Source: JAGOUA01 sp964645655 (lineage in GTDB: Bacteria; Patescibacteriota; Patescibacteriia; 2-12-FULL-60-25). Taken from it: a stretch of 64,000 nucleotides of DNA. Below are positions 25,840-34,760 of this stretch, one piece after another. The position numbers and the translations under genes were made by a program. The first letter of the stretch is position 1; every line of letters starts with the position of its first letter. The stretch spans positions 62,001 to 126,000 of the forward strand of contig CAZXZS010000003.1 in NCBI GenBank assembly GCA_964645655.1. The letters are read 5' to 3'. The notes below the pieces were generated by a model. The model did not search any database. It worked only from the letters and a program-made list of their open reading frames with translations, and was not told the origin of the DNA.

Positions 25840-25930
25840 GTTTAGCGGTGGCGGATAAACCGTCTTTTCGACATTCTCCGCTTGTTTTCCCGGAAAAAAA
25901 CCAACAAATCCTCAAATACGGCTCGCACTC

Positions 25931-25959
25931 TTGACAAAAAGGCCTATTTATGAGAGAAT
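25931..25959 (+). promoter_or_regulatory. Promoter of the serpin-like gene
   Basis: TTGACA (25931-25936), 17-bp spacer, GAGAAT (25954-25959). The leader holds CCCTCG/CGAGGG before GGAAAGG. Confidence 0.58.
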
Positions 25960-26013
25960 CGACCGGTTCCCTCGACGACAACCAACGAGGGGCGGAAAGG
26001 CGAGAACAAAAAA

Positions 26014-27093
26014 ATGGGCTACGGCAACGAGGCACACCAGGCGATCACCGGGCAGCAGACCTCCGCCGAGGCGAAGAGCGAGGCAATGGGCCTCACCACG
26101 ATCGGCGGGTCCTTCCTGGAGGGCGAGCGGAACCTCGACCTCCGCCCCGACGGCTGGGGCCCGACGGGCAAGACCCCCCCGGAGTACGTCGAGAACCAGC
26201 GCTGGCTGGCGGAGCAGCTCCCCCTCGCGCGCGCCTTGGCGAAGGCGCTGCCCATCCGCAGCGTCTTCAGCGCCATCGCGGACGTCGTCAACGACTTCCT
26301 CGAGAAGGAGGGCTTCAGCATCAAGCTCGACCCCCTCGGGCCCGACGAGTACGGCATGGCCGCGGTCCTCAAGCTCGTGCTCGAGTGGGTGCACACGGGA
26401 AAGCGGACCATCGTGGACACGCGGTACGGCCGGATGGTGGGCGTGAGCCTGCCGGTCCCGACCGTGGCCCACACCGTGTCCGGCCACGACCACCCCGTCG
26501 TGACCGTCGAGGCCGTGGGCTGGATGAAGATCATCCTCACCCAGGCCGGCGACAAGAAGGACCTCAAGGGCCCGGACCTGTTCCGGGTCGCGCAGGCGCT
26601 CAACAAGGGCCTCGCCGGGGCCGAGCCGTTCGAGTGCGTCGGGGTCCGCTTCCCACGGACTGAGCTCGACATCGAACCGTCGCTCGAGTGGGTCATCGGC
26701 ATGGGCACGACCACCAAGGACGGCCGCGGCTGCCTGGTCACCCAGGCCAAGCAGCAGGTGAGGCTCGTCCTGGACGAGAAGGGAGCGATCATCGAGGAGG
26801 CCACCGCCATGGCGATGGCGCTCGAGTCGTGCGGCTCGAGACCCGAGCCGGTCGTGATCAGGGACACCTTCCTGGCGATCCTGGTCGTGCCGCTCGACGG
26901 CGTCGACGAGGTGGCGCTCCCCTTCGTGGTGCAGCCCAGCGCCTGGAAGAAGGTGGACGAAGGGCAGGCTGAGGAGCTTCCGGCCCCCGGAGGCATGTCC
27001 TTCGCGCAGAACCCGGGCATGTGCGTCCCGCCGAGCCTGAGGGGCCGGCCGCACGGTTCGTCGTCGAACCCCGGGGCGCACAACGACGAGTAG
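26014..27093 (+). CDS. Serpin-like protein, probably non-inhibitory
   Basis: At 359 residues the protein has serpin length. Residues 211-311 align by eye with the serpin C-terminal half: VRFPRTELDIEPSLEWVIGMG for the strand and helix before the hinge, QQVRLVLDEKGAIIEEATAM for the hinge, and RDTFLAILVVPLDG...FVVQPS for the final strands, where classic serpins have DRPFLFLI...VVNP. In the hinge (254-265) the P17 Glu and P15 Gly are kept, but P12-P10, normally Ala, are Ile-Glu-Glu, which should hinder loop insertion. No signal peptide is seen. The N-terminal half is too diverged for me to match. A real serpin fold is likely, not certain. Confidence 0.5.
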   Translation: MGYGNEAHQAITGQQTSAEAKSEAMGLTTIGGSFLEGERNLDLRPDGWGPTGKTPPEYVENQRWLAEQLPLARALAKALPIRSVFSAIADVVNDFLEKEGFSIKLDPLGPDEYGMAAVLKLVLEWVHTGKRTIVDTRYGRMVGVSLPVPTVAHTVSGHDHPVVTVEAVGWMKIILTQAGDKKDLKGPDLFRVAQALNKGLAGAEPFECVGVRFPRTELDIEPSLEWVIGMGTTTKDGRGCLVTQAKQQVRLVLDEKGAIIEEATAMAMALESCGSRPEPVVIRDTFLAILVVPLDGVDEVALPFVVQPSAWKKVDEGQAEELPAPGGMSFAQNPGMCVPPSLRGRPHGSSSNPGAHNDE

Positions 27094-27124
27094 GAACACC
27101 CCCCTCACCCTGAGGGACCTGACG

Positions 27125-27167
27125 CCAGACCAAGCGCGCAAGCGATGGTCTGGCGGTCTTTTTTTTG
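27125..27167 (+). terminator. Terminator of the serpin-like gene
   Basis: CCAGACCA/TGGTCTGG stem followed by CGGTCTTTTTTTT. Confidence 0.85.
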
Positions 27168-27475
27168 AGAGGAGCGCTTGTACGGGGACAATCACCGGAA
27201 GCGTCCGTGCAAATCGCCCCCCAATCAAATCACTGCCGGAAACCGAAGCACTTGCATACGGAACCCGGATACCTCTACCCGGCTGGATACCGGTAAGCAA
27301 GCGAAGGCGCGCGCCTTGGAAATCCAACGAATCCGATGGGTCCCGCACGCTCCGCCACAACACCGACACCCTTGAAGCGGAGACCGGGCACCCGTAACTC
27401 GGCAACGGCTATTAGCTCATGCAGCACTGAATGGACCCTACATATGGACACGGGCATTCCTCCATTGCCTGACCC
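27168..27475. other. Gene-free stretch before rnpB
   Basis: About 300 nt with no convincing start signals on either strand. A minus-strand frame of about 60 codons ends near 27275 but has no promoter or ribosome site. I looked for tmRNA, 6S and SRP RNA signatures and did not find them. Confidence 0.4.
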
Positions 27476-27504
27476 TTGCTTTTCCCACGATTTTTTGCTA
27501 TGCT
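27476..27504 (+). promoter_or_regulatory. rnpB promoter
   Basis: TTGCTT (27476-27481), 17-bp spacer, TATGCT (27499-27504), a few bases before the RNA 5' end. Confidence 0.75.
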
Positions 27505-27508
27505 CCGG

Positions 27509-27967
27509 CTGGCGAAACAGATGACCGCGCCCCGACGAACACTCGGGGTGAGGAAAGTCCGAGCACCGAAGCATCAGCAATGGTGTTTGAAAGCGACAGC
27601 GGCTAACGACCGCCAGGACCACCCTGAGATCATCCATGCGACGTTCACGCGTCGTCCGGAACCAGGGAAAGCCTAGGGAAAGTGCCACAGAGACAATACT
27701 ACCCCGCGCGGGCTCGCTCGCGCGGGCGAAAGGTGAAAAGTAGCGGGATGTGCCCATCTCCCTCGGGAGCACTGGTTCGCGACCCGCTTCCTCCGTTGGT
27801 AACAGCGGAGCGTGGTAAACCCTGTCTGGTGCAAGAGCAAATCCGCCGGCGGCAACGTCGGCGGAATGGTCGCTCGCTGGAGCGGTGAGGCAACCCACCG
27901 CCAAGAGAGATGGTCATCCAATCCCGCTTCGGCGGGAGGGACAAAACTCGGCTTACCGTTCCGCCAG
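27509..27967 (+). ncRNA. rnpB: RNase P RNA (bacterial type A)
   Basis: RNase P RNA is the catalytic part of the tRNA 5'-processing enzyme. Conserved blocks are present in order: GAGGAAAGTCCG (CR I), CCACAGAGACAATAC (CR II/III, normally ACAGAAACATAC-like), GGTAAACCC, AGAGAGATGGTCATC (CR IV/V region) and ACAAAACTCGGCTTA near the 3' end. The ends pair as P1 (CTGGCG at 27509 with CGCCAG at 27962). The length of about 460 nt is slightly longer than usual. A terminator follows at once. Confidence 0.95.
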
Positions 27968-27970
27968 AAA

Positions 27971-27994
27971 GCACCCCGCAAGGGGTGTTTTTGG
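27971..27994 (+). terminator. rnpB terminator
   Basis: CACCCC-GCAA-GGGGTG hairpin and TTTTT. Confidence 0.87.
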
Positions 27995-28022
27995 TGTGTG
28001 GTATACTACGATCAACCTCTTT

Positions 28023-28442
28023 ATGAGCCATTCAAACGAAAGATTCACTGGCCCGTTCGAGCGCAGCGGTACGCGTCCTGAAACCACTTCTCCCCTTACT
28101 CCACGTATCGAAAGCCTCACCCAAGAGGAGTCGCTAGCGATGTATGTAGGAGATTTTGATGAGGCCCTACGGCAGATTCGCATAATGCGCGGGGCGGAAC
28201 GCGATCGCCTGATCATGCGCCTGGAGCGCGAGATCGGCACCGCGATCACAAGCCTGAACCGGACGGGTGAATCCTATGTGCAATACGGGAAACCTGAAAA
28301 AGCCGCAAGCTACTTCGCGGCCTCGGAACGACTCAGCCGTTTCCTGAACGAGCTGCGCCGCCTATATCGACAAGAAGACCTAGCCGCAGAGCTCCGTGAT
28401 GCCGAAGGTGACGGGATCCCGCTTCCCAAGACACGCCACTAA
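28023..28442 (+). CDS. Small hypothetical helical protein
   Basis: A 139-residue protein I cannot assign. A polar, Pro/Thr-rich N-terminus of about 30 residues precedes a helical region with a tetratricopeptide-like pattern: IGTAITSLNRTGESYVQYGKPEKAASYFAASERLSRFLNELRRLY. One to two TPR-type hairpins could form a small adaptor (inference). ATG 28023 is preceded by TATACT at 28001-28006, and no ribosome site is visible. It converges on the DUF2207 gene with a shared terminator. Confidence 0.62.
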   Translation: MSHSNERFTGPFERSGTRPETTSPLTPRIESLTQEESLAMYVGDFDEALRQIRIMRGAERDRLIMRLEREIGTAITSLNRTGESYVQYGKPEKAASYFAASERLSRFLNELRRLYRQEDLAAELRDAEGDGIPLPKTRH

Positions 28443-28474
28443 CCAAAAAGCGCCTTGATGAGGCGCTTTTTGGT
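28443..28474. terminator. Bidirectional terminator
   Basis: CCAAAAAGCGCC..GGCGCTTTTTGG between the convergent genes. Confidence 0.85.
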
Positions 28475-30135
28475 TACCAACTCCCCCCTCCCCCGCCGCC
28501 GGCGCCGCCTCCAGAGAAGCCGCCGGAACCGCCGCTCGTGCTCGTCGTGACGAAGCTGCGCGACTGGTCGCTAAGGGCGTGAGCGAAAGCGCTCGCCTGA
28601 AGCGCAGACGCGAAGGCGGACGACTGGCCGGTCCCCGGAGTCAGGGTGATCCCCTCGAAGATCTTGCCCCATGCCTTCTCCAGGCCCAACGCGACGGCGA
28701 AAGGCAGGAGCTGGCTGAAGCGCTCCGGCGTGCGCGACGGCGCCTCGTGGAATGCGAGGCGGTCTTTTTCGGCCACATGGATGTAGCGCTTGAAGCCTTG
28801 GATATGCTCGTATGCGACAGCTCCGGCGCGGGTGCGGCGCGGAAGGTGGTAGGCGAAGAAGCAGCCGATGGCGAGGCCTGAAACGGCGAGCCAGAGGCGC
28901 GGGTCGTAGACAAAAAGGCGCAAGACGACCATCGAGACCGACCAAGAGGCGATGGCAAGCGCAAGCGAAAGGCCACGGACGAAGCCGACGTTCCACTGAT
29001 GGAGGCCGGTGGCCTGCATGAGCTTGTTGACCTGGGAGCGGCTGGCGGCGTAGAGCAGGCCTTGGCGACGGTCTTGCGTGAGCGAATGGAGCTCGTCGCC
29101 ATTCGTGAAGAGCAGCTCGATGACGGAGGCCTCGTAGGGATCGAGGGCTTTTTCCTTGGAGCGATCGCGTTCGAGGCGGAAGTCCGCACCCTCGTCGAGC
29201 ACCGTCAGCCGGACGATGTTGCGGCGAGCCAGGTCGAGGATGGTGGCGGCCAGCCCCCGGTGGTTGAGCCCATCATATGCCAGCGCGTTCACGAGATATG
29301 GCTTCATGTTCGCCGGCGGCCCATATTCGGCGATGACCGTGCCGCGCCCCTTGGCGTCACGGCCAAACATGAGCCAAAGGACGATCCAGATCGCCGAAAA
29401 CACGGCACTGAAGATCATCCAGGGGGCCAGCCAGGGGAAGCGGGGGGCCTCGTCAACGGCCGCGGGAATGAAGGTTTCGGGGGGATAGGTAATGTCGATG
29501 CTCCAGCCGGCCGCCGGGTCGAGCGGTTTGGTGAGGCGGGCAATGACTTGGGTGCCAGAAACCGAGACGGTGCAGTCTTTTTCGGTCGCGCCATACGCAC
29601 CGGTAAAGCACGCGACGTCCGTGGGAGCGGCAGGCGCGTCCAAACGAAAGGTCGAGGCCTCGATCGGGACGGTCCAGCCGTTGCCGGTGACGTTCCAGGA
29701 GAGGCGTTGGCCGGTGGGCGTGGCGACGATGGTGCGGGCCAGGCGGTACAGGAGGCGGTACTCATGGACGCCGCTGACGGTCTCGTCTTCGCGGCCGAGG
29801 CGGAAGACGGTCTGGTCGATCTCGCGCTTCTGTTGGACGGGCTCACTCGCGCCGTCACGGAACGCGCTCAGGAGGCGCAGGCCGGTATCGATCTTGCGAT
29901 AGCCGACGACGAGGACATGGGGAATGTACCGGAAGATCCCATGGCGCTCGTCGGCTCCGAAGTCATAGGTGATGCGTTCGCTGACCGCAAAATCGTCGCC
30001 GCGGGTGAGGGTCGCCTCGACGTCGAAGGCGCGGACGCGTTCGGAGCCGAGGAGGGCCGGGGTTTGCGCCTGGACGCTCGGGACCGCCGCCGCCCCGATG
30101 GCCAAGGCCAGCGCACAAAACAGGATCCGTTTCAT
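28474..30135 (-). CDS. DUF2207 domain-containing membrane protein
   Basis: The 553-residue protein starts with a signal peptide (cleavage near VQAQ) and an extracytoplasmic DUF2207 domain (DFAVSERITYDFGADERHGIFRYIP). A membrane helix near 240-262 (WMIFSAVFSAIWIVLWLMFG), a cytoplasmic domain and two further helices near 390-430 follow. The C-terminus has the family's Gly/Ser-rich signature FSGGGAGGGGGGSW. DUF2207 proteins are widespread in CPR, but their function is not known to me. It is divergent from the dehydrogenase gene. Confidence 0.9.
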   Translation of the reverse strand: MKRILFCALALAIGAAAVPSVQAQTPALLGSERVRAFDVEATLTRGDDFAVSERITYDFGADERHGIFRYIPHVLVVGYRKIDTGLRLLSAFRDGASEPVQQKREIDQTVFRLGREDETVSGVHEYRLLYRLARTIVATPTGQRLSWNVTGNGWTVPIEASTFRLDAPAAPTDVACFTGAYGATEKDCTVSVSGTQVIARLTKPLDPAAGWSIDITYPPETFIPAAVDEAPRFPWLAPWMIFSAVFSAIWIVLWLMFGRDAKGRGTVIAEYGPPANMKPYLVNALAYDGLNHRGLAATILDLARRNIVRLTVLDEGADFRLERDRSKEKALDPYEASVIELLFTNGDELHSLTQDRRQGLLYAASRSQVNKLMQATGLHQWNVGFVRGLSLALAIASWSVSMVVLRLFVYDPRLWLAVSGLAIGCFFAYHLPRRTRAGAVAYEHIQGFKRYIHVAEKDRLAFHEAPSRTPERFSQLLPFAVALGLEKAWGKIFEGITLTPGTGQSSAFASALQASAFAHALSDQSRSFVTTSTSGGSGGFSGGGAGGGGGGSW

Positions 30136-30186
30136 GCCTTGAGCCTACCACATTCGACCCGGCTCGTCGTGGCGCAAAAAAGCGCG

Positions 30187-30192
30187 TATACT
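30187..30192 (+). promoter_or_regulatory. -10 box for a leaderless start
   Basis: TATACT, 8 nt before ATG 30201; no ribosome-binding sequence. Confidence 0.5.
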
Positions 30193-30200
30193 CATGTCAT

Positions 30201-31184
30201 ATGCCTCGCGTGTTCGTGACCCGTGCCTTCCCTGGCCCCGGCCTGTCGCTGCTTGATGCCCATGGGTACGAAGTGGACGTTTTTCCTGAAGACACGATCA
30301 TCCCGCGGAAGGAGCTCCTGAAACGCGTGAAAGGCGCGGATGCGTTGCTGTGCCTGCTCACGGACAAGATCGATGACGAGGTGATGGCGGCCGCCGGCAA
30401 GGGCCTGAAGGTGATCGCGAACTATGCGGTGGGCTTCGACAACATCGACCTGGAAGCGGCCAAAAAACGGAAGATCGTGGTCACGAATACGCCCGTGCCG
30501 GAGATGTCGGAAAGCGTCGCGGAATTCACGATCACGCTCCTGCTCAGCCTATGCCGGCGCATTTGTGAGGCGGACCCGTTCACGCGGGCCAAAAAGTATG
30601 AGGGCTGGTCACCGAACCTGTTTTTGGGGATGGACCTCAAGGGAAAAACGCTGGGGATCATCGGCGCGGGACGCATCGGGGCGCGGGTCGCGGAGATCGC
30701 GCGCCTCGGCTTTGGCATGAGCGTGGTCTATACCAGCCGGACGCCGGATCCAGACTTGTCGACCCGCCTGTCGGCGCCCTTCCTTCCGCTCGATCAGGTC
30801 TTGCAGAAAGCGGACGTCATTTCGCTTCATGTGCCATTGACGCCGGAGACGCGGCACATGGTCTCCACGGAAGCGTTCAGCCTCATGAAAAAAGGCTCCA
30901 TCCTGCTAAACACGTCGCGCGGGCCGGTGGTCGACGAGAAGGCCCTGTTGCGGGCCCTGAAGACCGGACGGATCGCCGGGGCGGGGCTGGACGTGTACGA
31001 GGCGGAGCCGGCGATCGACACCGATCCCTCAGACCGGCTGGAGCTGCGTGCCATGCCGCAGGTCGTGATGACGCCGCACATCGCGAGTGCGACCACGCAG
31101 ACGCGTGAGGCGATGGGACGGTTGGCGGCGGCGAACGTGGTGGCGGTGCTGAGCGGGGAGAAGCCGCTGACGGCGGCGGGGTAA
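30201..31184 (+). CDS. D-2-hydroxyacid dehydrogenase (glyoxylate/hydroxypyruvate reductase type)
   Basis: It reduces 2-oxo acids to D-2-hydroxy acids with NAD(P)H. The NAD fold shows GAGRIG (155-160). The catalytic set is complete: Arg240 in NTSRGPVVDE, Glu269 in LDVYEAEP and His293 in TPHIASAT. The N-terminal substrate domain contains the NYAVGFDNID motif typical of GyaR/glyoxylate reductases. The length of 327 residues is normal. Exact substrate is uncertain, and no related metabolic genes lie nearby. Confidence 0.93.
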   Translation: MPRVFVTRAFPGPGLSLLDAHGYEVDVFPEDTIIPRKELLKRVKGADALLCLLTDKIDDEVMAAAGKGLKVIANYAVGFDNIDLEAAKKRKIVVTNTPVPEMSESVAEFTITLLLSLCRRICEADPFTRAKKYEGWSPNLFLGMDLKGKTLGIIGAGRIGARVAEIARLGFGMSVVYTSRTPDPDLSTRLSAPFLPLDQVLQKADVISLHVPLTPETRHMVSTEAFSLMKKGSILLNTSRGPVVDEKALLRALKTGRIAGAGLDVYEAEPAIDTDPSDRLELRAMPQVVMTPHIASATTQTREAMGRLAAANVVAVLSGEKPLTAAG

Positions 31185-31211
31185 AAAAGCGCCCCGGCGG
31201 GGCGCTTTCCA
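31185..31211 (+). terminator. Terminator of the dehydrogenase gene
   Basis: AAAGCGCCCC/GGGGCGCTTT hairpin; the T-run is short. Confidence 0.7.
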
Positions 31212-31299
31212 TAAAATCGCTTCTCAGGAAGAGGTTTTTTCGTTGACGAACGTGGAACCCCTCGTAATGGAACCGCCGAACCCAAACGCGGCAATCGCA

Positions 31300-32727
31300 T
31301 CATGTGCGGAAAAGGAAATCGATTTGACGCCTAAGGGATACATGGTCTCTGCCACTCTTCGGATCCCGGGCAAGCTCATTCAACTTCTCCATCGTCTTCG
31401 GGTCTTGGTACCTGGTGCGAGTTTTCGAAAGGACTTCCAGGACCCCATTGGCAGCCGCGTACCGGATCAGGCGCGCATACTGCAGCACGTCACGATAGGT
31501 CTCCTGCGCTTTATAGTCGATCCCTTCCTTCCAGAGGAGGGCAAGAATCGTGTTCGCACGCTCCTTATCAGAAAACATGCGCGGATCTTCGCATAAGAGC
31601 TCCGCTCCGCGGATACGGGCACGGGCTTCCGCTTCATGATCGCGCCTGTAATTCCAGCCCCCTTCAGCGTACCAAGAGGAGCCGTAATCCGCTTTTATGA
31701 GCCGGTCGGCTGCCCCGGTGGCAATCAATACCTGACTCCATACATCCGGCAATTGGGCGACCTTGGTCATGATCGCACGGTATCCCATCTTGTCGACGAG
31801 CCCACGCACGAGCTCTTCCGTTTTCGGGGTTAGAATCCTGACCAGCTTGAGCGTCGCCTCGCTATCCGCATCGAGGTGGTTACTTGATCTTTCACCCATC
31901 CTTGCCAACGAGGCGCAAAATGCCCGTTCTTCCGCCTCCGTGAACGCCTCGTTGGGCCCGCCCTGCGAAAGGCGTTCGCTGATCTTCGTAAAGAGAGTAC
32001 GACGCGTAAGCGGATAGGGATCCGGATCACCCACATACTTGAGGCAAGCTAACCTTGCGCCGGGAGCCCGGCTCTCAGCAAGAACCTCTATCGCCGTCGA
32101 GATGCACAACCTTTCACTCGGGTCTCGACGAACAAGGATCTCCTCAAAACGGGACGTATACCCCTCATCATTTCCGACGAAGACATGGCCCGCCGTATAG
32201 GAAGCGTCGCGCTCTTTGCGATCTTTGGAAGAGGCGTTTTCGACAAACGTGGCGAAGAGCCGCTCCGCGACGGTCTTCGCAAGCTCCTCATCACGCCCTT
32301 TCAAGGCGCGGAAGGCGGTTTTTCGGTCACCCATATACTCCTCCGGCGACAAGGCGACGACTCCCAAGACCTCGTCAGCGCGCTCCGTGTGCAAGGTGGC
32401 GATCGTCTCGATGACGACGGACCGCATCCCCTTTTCCGTGCGATGGGCATAAGGGGCGTTCGCCGAGAGGTATTCGATCAGCAGCCGTTCGACCTCGGGA
32501 TCGGCGGACCCCTCAAAAGAAGCGACGGCCGCCTCGGCGGCGCGGGCATCCCGTTCGCGCAATCCGGAAATCATCGCTAGCATATTTCCGGCAACCTGCG
32601 ACTTGCTCTCGCGGCGAATTCCCTTCGCCAAACCGAGATAGTCTTCACGATCCCCAAAGAGGGCGCGCTCTAGGATGAGGGGGTCAGCGGCCTCGTGATG
32701 AGCGTGGGAAGGGTCGTGTTCAGACAT
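31300..32727 (-). CDS. Hypothetical helical-repeat protein
   Basis: A 475-residue soluble protein I cannot name. It begins with a His-rich segment (SEHDPSHAHHEA), and the rest is a series of amphipathic helix pairs suggesting HEAT- or ARM-like repeats (VERLLIEYLSANAPYA, AVIETIATLHTERADEVLGV-type units). There are no catalytic motifs, membrane helices or signal peptide. It lies just left of the tRNA-Ala used by the integrative element, on the opposite strand, with base composition close to the host genes. Confidence 0.65.
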   Translation of the reverse strand: MSEHDPSHAHHEAADPLILERALFGDREDYLGLAKGIRRESKSQVAGNMLAMISGLRERDARAAEAAVASFEGSADPEVERLLIEYLSANAPYAHRTEKGMRSVVIETIATLHTERADEVLGVVALSPEEYMGDRKTAFRALKGRDEELAKTVAERLFATFVENASSKDRKERDASYTAGHVFVGNDEGYTSRFEEILVRRDPSERLCISTAIEVLAESRAPGARLACLKYVGDPDPYPLTRRTLFTKISERLSQGGPNEAFTEAEERAFCASLARMGERSSNHLDADSEATLKLVRILTPKTEELVRGLVDKMGYRAIMTKVAQLPDVWSQVLIATGAADRLIKADYGSSWYAEGGWNYRRDHEAEARARIRGAELLCEDPRMFSDKERANTILALLWKEGIDYKAQETYRDVLQYARLIRYAAANGVLEVLSKTRTRYQDPKTMEKLNELARDPKSGRDHVSLRRQIDFLFRT

Positions 32728-32810
32728 AGGTATCGGAAAAAATGATCCTTCCTAGGATAGCACGGCGCCCTTGCACAAGCACGTCCGATCTGCGAAGATA
32801 CCGCCACTTA

Positions 32811-32886
32811 GGGCCTTTAGCTCATTTGGTAGAGCACCTGCTTTGCAAGCAGGGGGTGGCCGGTTCGAGCCCGGCAAGGTCCACCA
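32811..32886 (+). tRNA. tRNA-Ala (anticodon UGC), integration target
   Basis: Acceptor GGGCCTT/AAGGTCC, D arm GCTC..GAGC, anticodon stem CCTGC/GCAGG with loop TTTGCAA, T arm CCGG-TTCGAGC-CCGG and encoded CCA. The 3' end (32878-32888) is the left repeat of the integrative element. The tRNA itself remains complete after integration. Confidence 0.95.
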
Positions 32887-34519
32887 TAGCAGACACAGCC
32901 GTGTCATAGAGCTCCCCGAAAGGGGAGTTTTGCTTTATCTCAGTCACTTTTTTACCGTCTACAACAAAGTTCGAGAAGAGTTTTTTGAGAATCGCATCAA
33001 GTTCCGCAATGCTGCGATTTTCTTCAATAAGATTAGCCATTTTTTTGAATAGTTCGGTGAACTCGGCGAAGCTCAAGACACGGTCATCCACCTCTAATTT
33101 TTTCGCCTCAAGCTTTTCGATGTTTGCAGTGAGTTCCCCATCTTTCTTTACGCTCTCGATAAGCTCAGTGCGGAACTCTTTGCGTAAGGCTTGGCTATGC
33201 TCACCCTTCATAAGCCCTTTCGTATCTTTTATATCGTTTCGAACCTTTCCTTGTTGCATTCTGCACGAAGTGATTTGGGCATTTATTTCCTTGGCGAGCT
33301 TAGCCTTTTCCCTCTTCATTTCTTCAAGATAATGAGCATAGGCCTTTTCTTCATCTAATCTATGAGTACGCAGAAAATGAATCGCTGCGTCTAAGATAAC
33401 TTTTCCACGTACAGACTTGTCTTCGTACTTACACTTGGGCGTGTCGCACCTAAAGTAAAAATATCTTGTGAGGCCGGATTTATTCTTTTTACTGGTAAGG
33501 CCCGTGGACATTTTTTGACCGCACGCAGCGCACGTCACCATACCCCTAATAAAGTCCGCCTTCGTAGTGTCGCTAGAGCGAATAGCCTCTGACAGATTGA
33601 ACCTCTTTTGCTTTACCCCGCTCTCTTCCGTAATTGACTCATACTCTTTTACGGAAATCATTGGTTTGAAGTCGAATTTTTCAATAAGATTCACGATTTG
33701 ATCTCCGAACATCAAGATACCCGTGTAATAAGGGTCTCTAAAAAGATCAGAGAGAAAGTTTTTCGTAATTTTAGCTATCTTTCTACGAGTGTGCCTTGTC
33801 TGAACCGGAAAGCTCCTTTCATTCAACCACTTTGATATATCCTCAAGCGATTTCTTTTCATAAATTCTTTTCTGGAATGCCTCTCGCAATAGATCCCAGT
33901 TTTCATCATCTGGACGCGCGAACCCATTTTGGTCCTTATAGTATCCGTATTTCGGCTTATCAAAAGTTTTCCCTTCTTGCGTGATCCGATTTACCGAGCG
34001 CTTTACGTTCTGCGAATGCTGGTCACTGTACTGCTTCGCCATAACAAAGGCGATCCCAAGGAGCATCTTTCCCGATGGCTCATTCGTGAAGGCGTGGCCA
34101 TTCGCAAACTTGATATCTTTGATGACCCCCTTATCAAGCAGGTCAATGACTTCGCCCGCCTCCTTCATATTTCTAGCTAAACGATCAGGCGACCAAGCGA
34201 TGATCCCTTCGTATTTCCCCGCCTGTATCCCTTTGATCATCTCATCGAAGCGATCTCTTAGCCCTGAGACCTTTGCAGACTTCTCTTCTTCTAGTACAGC
34301 TTCAACCTTGAGACCAAGCCGGTAGGCTAAATCACGACAAACATGGAGCTGGTCGCCGATAGATCGCTCTTGTTTTTCGGCACTTTCCGTGCTTTTTCGT
34401 ACATAAATCACGTATTTCTGGGCGACTTTCTGTCGTTCCCTATCTTCGTTTAGGCCGTAAACCTCTTTGAGGCGTTCTGCTAGTTGTGCCAACTCCTCCA
34501 TTGAGCTTGCTTGATCCAT
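32822..34519 (-). CDS. Large serine recombinase (integrase)
   Basis: The 565-residue protein has a serine resolvase domain preceded by about 35 extra residues. The nucleophile is Ser43 in VIYVRKSTES, with SIGDQ and the helix motif WSPDRLARN following. The recombinase domain, a zinc ribbon (CAACGQK...CDTPKCKY) and a long coiled coil complete the architecture. The last 18 residues (from LAGLEPATPC) are read antisense through tRNA-Ala. The attachment core falls at codons 545-548. In the circular form the frame would instead continue into the 39785-39925 ORF, giving about 590 residues. ATG 34519 is 9 nt after a TAGAAT box, so it is probably leaderless. Confidence 0.94.
   Translation of the reverse strand: MDQASSMEELAQLAERLKEVYGLNEDRERQKVAQKYVIYVRKSTESAEKQERSIGDQLHVCRDLAYRLGLKVEAVLEEEKSAKVSGLRDRFDEMIKGIQAGKYEGIIAWSPDRLARNMKEAGEVIDLLDKGVIKDIKFANGHAFTNEPSGKMLLGIAFVMAKQYSDQHSQNVKRSVNRITQEGKTFDKPKYGYYKDQNGFARPDDENWDLLREAFQKRIYEKKSLEDISKWLNERSFPVQTRHTRRKIAKITKNFLSDLFRDPYYTGILMFGDQIVNLIEKFDFKPMISVKEYESITEESGVKQKRFNLSEAIRSSDTTKADFIRGMVTCAACGQKMSTGLTSKKNKSGLTRYFYFRCDTPKCKYEDKSVRGKVILDAAIHFLRTHRLDEEKAYAHYLEEMKREKAKLAKEINAQITSCRMQQGKVRNDIKDTKGLMKGEHSQALRKEFRTELIESVKKDGELTANIEKLEAKKLEVDDRVLSFAEFTELFKKMANLIEENRSIAELDAILKKLFSNFVVDGKKVTEIKQNSPFGELYDTAVSAMVDLAGLEPATPCLQSRCSTK
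32878..32888. repeat. Left attachment core (attL)
   Basis: GGTCCACCATA covers the end of the tRNA acceptor arm, CCA and two more bases. It is identical to 39916-39926. Confidence 0.82.
32907..32931 (+). terminator. Terminator-like hairpin inside the recombinase gene
   Basis: CTCCCC-GAAA-GGGGAG then TTTTGC on the plus strand, 20 nt after the tRNA. It may act as the tRNA terminator after integration. Confidence 0.5.
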
Positions 34520-34528
34520 ATACAGCCT

Positions 34529-34534
34529 ATTCTA
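34529..34534 (-). promoter_or_regulatory. -10 box of the recombinase gene
   Basis: Minus-strand TAGAAT, 9 nt before the ATG. The block TAGAATAG-x2-x-GTATATG recurs before the 39762 gene, so two element genes share one start-site type. Confidence 0.5.
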
Positions 34535-34585
34535 ACAGCTCTTCTCAAGAAGAAGAGAGTAATGCAATATGGAGGAACAATTTGC

Positions 34586-34735
34586 CTAAACCAGCGGCGA
34601 CGCTGGCATGGCACCAAATACCACAACGACAAAGACGGTCTCCCGACCGCACTTCGTCGTTGTGGTTCACGAATCCGAAAGGACGTGAGGTAGTTCCCGA
34701 AAGGGAGCTATCGCGCTCGGGGGGCCTTTTTTGTT
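34586..34735 (+). ncRNA. Possible structured RNA of the element
   Basis: Successive perfect stems are CCAGCG-GCGA-CGCTGG (34591-34606), ACCACAACGAC/GTCGTTGTGGT (34620-34630 with 34656-34666, enclosing CGGTC-TCCC-GACCG), and AGTTCCC-GAAA-GGGAGCT (34692-34709), followed about 15 nt later by CCTTTTTT. No ORF is supported. It could be a small RNA, a long mRNA leader or recombination-site structure; no clear promoter is visible. Confidence 0.38.
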
Positions 34736-34760
34736 GGCCATCTTGAGCCGAAACATAACC

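Noticed and set aside
27168..27475. tmRNA, 6S or SRP RNA in the gap before rnpB
   Set aside because: No tRNA-like ends with a tag frame, no long 6S-type bubble hairpin and no SRP domain IV tetraloop were found.
32822..32877. LAGLEPATPC C-terminus of the recombinase as a conserved domain
   Set aside because: This sequence is the usual artefact of reading tRNA-Ala antisense; it is explained by integration and not by function.
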